NCBI GenBank assembly: GCA_947171615.1
Contig: CAMVYG010000138.1
Location: forward strand, 1 to 6,081
Length of the DNA stretch: 6,081 nucleotides
Direction of reading: 5' to 3'
From: an uncultured Clostridia bacterium
GTDB lineage: Bacteria; Bacillota; Clostridia; Oscillospirales; Acutalibacteraceae
Shown: positions 5,587 to 6,081 of the stretch, piece by piece
Layout: every line of letters starts with the position of its first letter
How positions within the stretch are numbered: position 1 is the stretch's first letter
Notes under the pieces: model-generated
Database searches by the model: none
What the model saw: only the letters and a program-made list of their open reading frames with translations
Told to the model about the DNA's origin: nothing
Made by a program: the position numbers and the translations under genes

Positions 5587-5594
5587 GGAAAGGA
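5587..5594 (+). promoter_or_regulatory. Ribosome site that sets the acetyltransferase start
   Basis: GGAAAGGA, 6 bases before ATG 5601. A longer reading from TTG 5574 would place this site inside the coding region and has no site of its own. A short stem (GGC/GCC, 5576-5578 with 5584-5586) abuts it. Confidence 0.5.
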
Positions 5595-5600
5595 TTTCTT

Positions 5601-6077
5601 ATGGAGATAATCACCATTCGGGAGTACGCCCCCTCTATGGCCCAGCTTTGGGAGGACATGTTTATTCGCTACGCAAAAGAAGATCTTGAGGATACCATGC
5701 CGGAAGAGGTTTTGCGAAAGGAGATCGCCCGGGAGGTGTTCCTGCACAATCAGGAGACCGGCGTTTCCTCGATCGCCTTTGTCATGGTGGGAGATACACC
5801 GGCAGGCTTTGCCATATATCAGGTGGATTCTCCGGAAAGCGACTGGTGCAAGCGGCCCGGCTGGGGGCTGGTGCGGGAATTCAGTGTGCTGCCGGAATTC
5901 CGCCGCCGTGGCTGCGGAACAAAGCTTGCGGCCTATGTGGAAGAAAAGCTCCTGGAAAGCACAGATCGGATCTATCTTACGGCCCACGATCAGGCGGCTG
6001 TCAGCTTTTGGAGCGCCTGCGGCTATCGGGATACCGGGGAAACCTTTTCGAACGGATGCCGGTGGCTGGAAAATTGA
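5601..6077 (+). CDS. GNAT-family N-acetyltransferase, substrate unknown
   Basis: A complete 158-residue protein of typical GNAT size; its stop is at 6075-6077. The fold reads in order: the N-terminal strand and helices (1-50), the strand pair IAFVMVGDTPAGFAIYQV (58-75), then motif A with GLVREFSVLPEFRRRGCGTKLA (89-110). R101-x-x-G104-x-G106 in it is the acetyl-CoA pyrophosphate loop. Motif B is TDRIYLTAHDQAAVSFWSACGYRDTG (121-146), the usual FWxxxGY ending. It should transfer an acetyl group from acetyl-CoA to an amine in the cytoplasm; the acceptor (small molecule, peptide or protein) cannot be read from sequence. It follows trmO by 30 bases with no terminator or clear promoter between, so they are likely one unit. 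A link with tRNA modification is possible but is not supported by more than position. The stop codon overlaps an ATG (TGATG at 6075-6079), so a further gene may begin at the right edge. Confidence 0.5.
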   Translation: MEIITIREYAPSMAQLWEDMFIRYAKEDLEDTMPEEVLRKEIAREVFLHNQETGVSSIAFVMVGDTPAGFAIYQVDSPESDWCKRPGWGLVREFSVLPEFRRRGCGTKLAAYVEEKLLESTDRIYLTAHDQAAVSFWSACGYRDTGETFSNGCRWLEN

Positions 6078-6081
6078 TGGC

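Noticed and set aside
5415..5987. A 190-codon minus-strand frame across the end of trmO and the acetyltransferase
   Set aside because: It spans two well-supported plus-strand genes and has no signature of its own.
6077..6079. ATG overlapping the acetyltransferase stop as the start of another gene
   Set aside because: Only five bases remain in the window and there is no good ribosome site, so nothing can be called.

Overview
The window looks like a piece of chromosome from an anaerobic, moderately GC-rich member of the Firmicutes (class Clostridia; a gut Oscillospiraceae or Lachnospiraceae relative is my best guess, not proven). The basis is an OmpR-type response regulator and kinase with clostridial-looking motifs, a lipoprotein with a Gram-positive style signal, a CcdA plus TlpA-like pair, and Shine-Dalgarno sites of the form GAAAGGA or GGAGG. 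Genes are tightly packed. I see no rRNA, tRNA, CRISPR array, insertion sequence, prophage gene or origin, and no stretch longer than 300 bases without a gene.

Region 1 (1-1273) holds a lipoprotein that runs off the left edge on the minus strand, plus the 160-base divergent control region it shares with the next operon. The lipoprotein has a cleavable lipid signal, an Asp-box and several blade-like repeats, so it is probably a surface beta-propeller. The control region has two direct copies of CCTCTAAAAA exactly 11 bases apart and a third copy, inverted. They sit where the -35 elements of the two outward promoters would be. This is the arrangement expected for an OmpR/PhoB-family regulator acting in both directions.

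Region 2 (1274-3340) is a complete two-component system: response regulator, then membrane histidine kinase 10 bases downstream, then a perfect 19-bp hairpin between convergent transcription units. The likely logic is that the kinase senses something at the cell surface and the regulator controls its own operon and the divergent lipoprotein.

Region 3 (3355-4800) is a minus-strand operon of ccdA and a membrane-anchored thioredoxin-like protein (WCGPC). CcdA carries reducing electrons across the membrane and the TlpA-like protein delivers them to extracytoplasmic disulfides. Its promoter is good, with an 18-bp near-palindrome lying over the -10 box and a hairpin in the predicted 5' leader. Both suggest regulation of its own, separate from the two-component system.

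Region 4 (4827-6077) is a plus-strand pair divergent from ccdA: trmO (tsaA), which methylates t6A37 in tRNA, and a GNAT-family N-acetyltransferase of unknown substrate, which ends 4 bases before the window does.

Overall the gene content is of known families. The less ordinary parts are in the control regions and in the lipoprotein linked to the two-component system.
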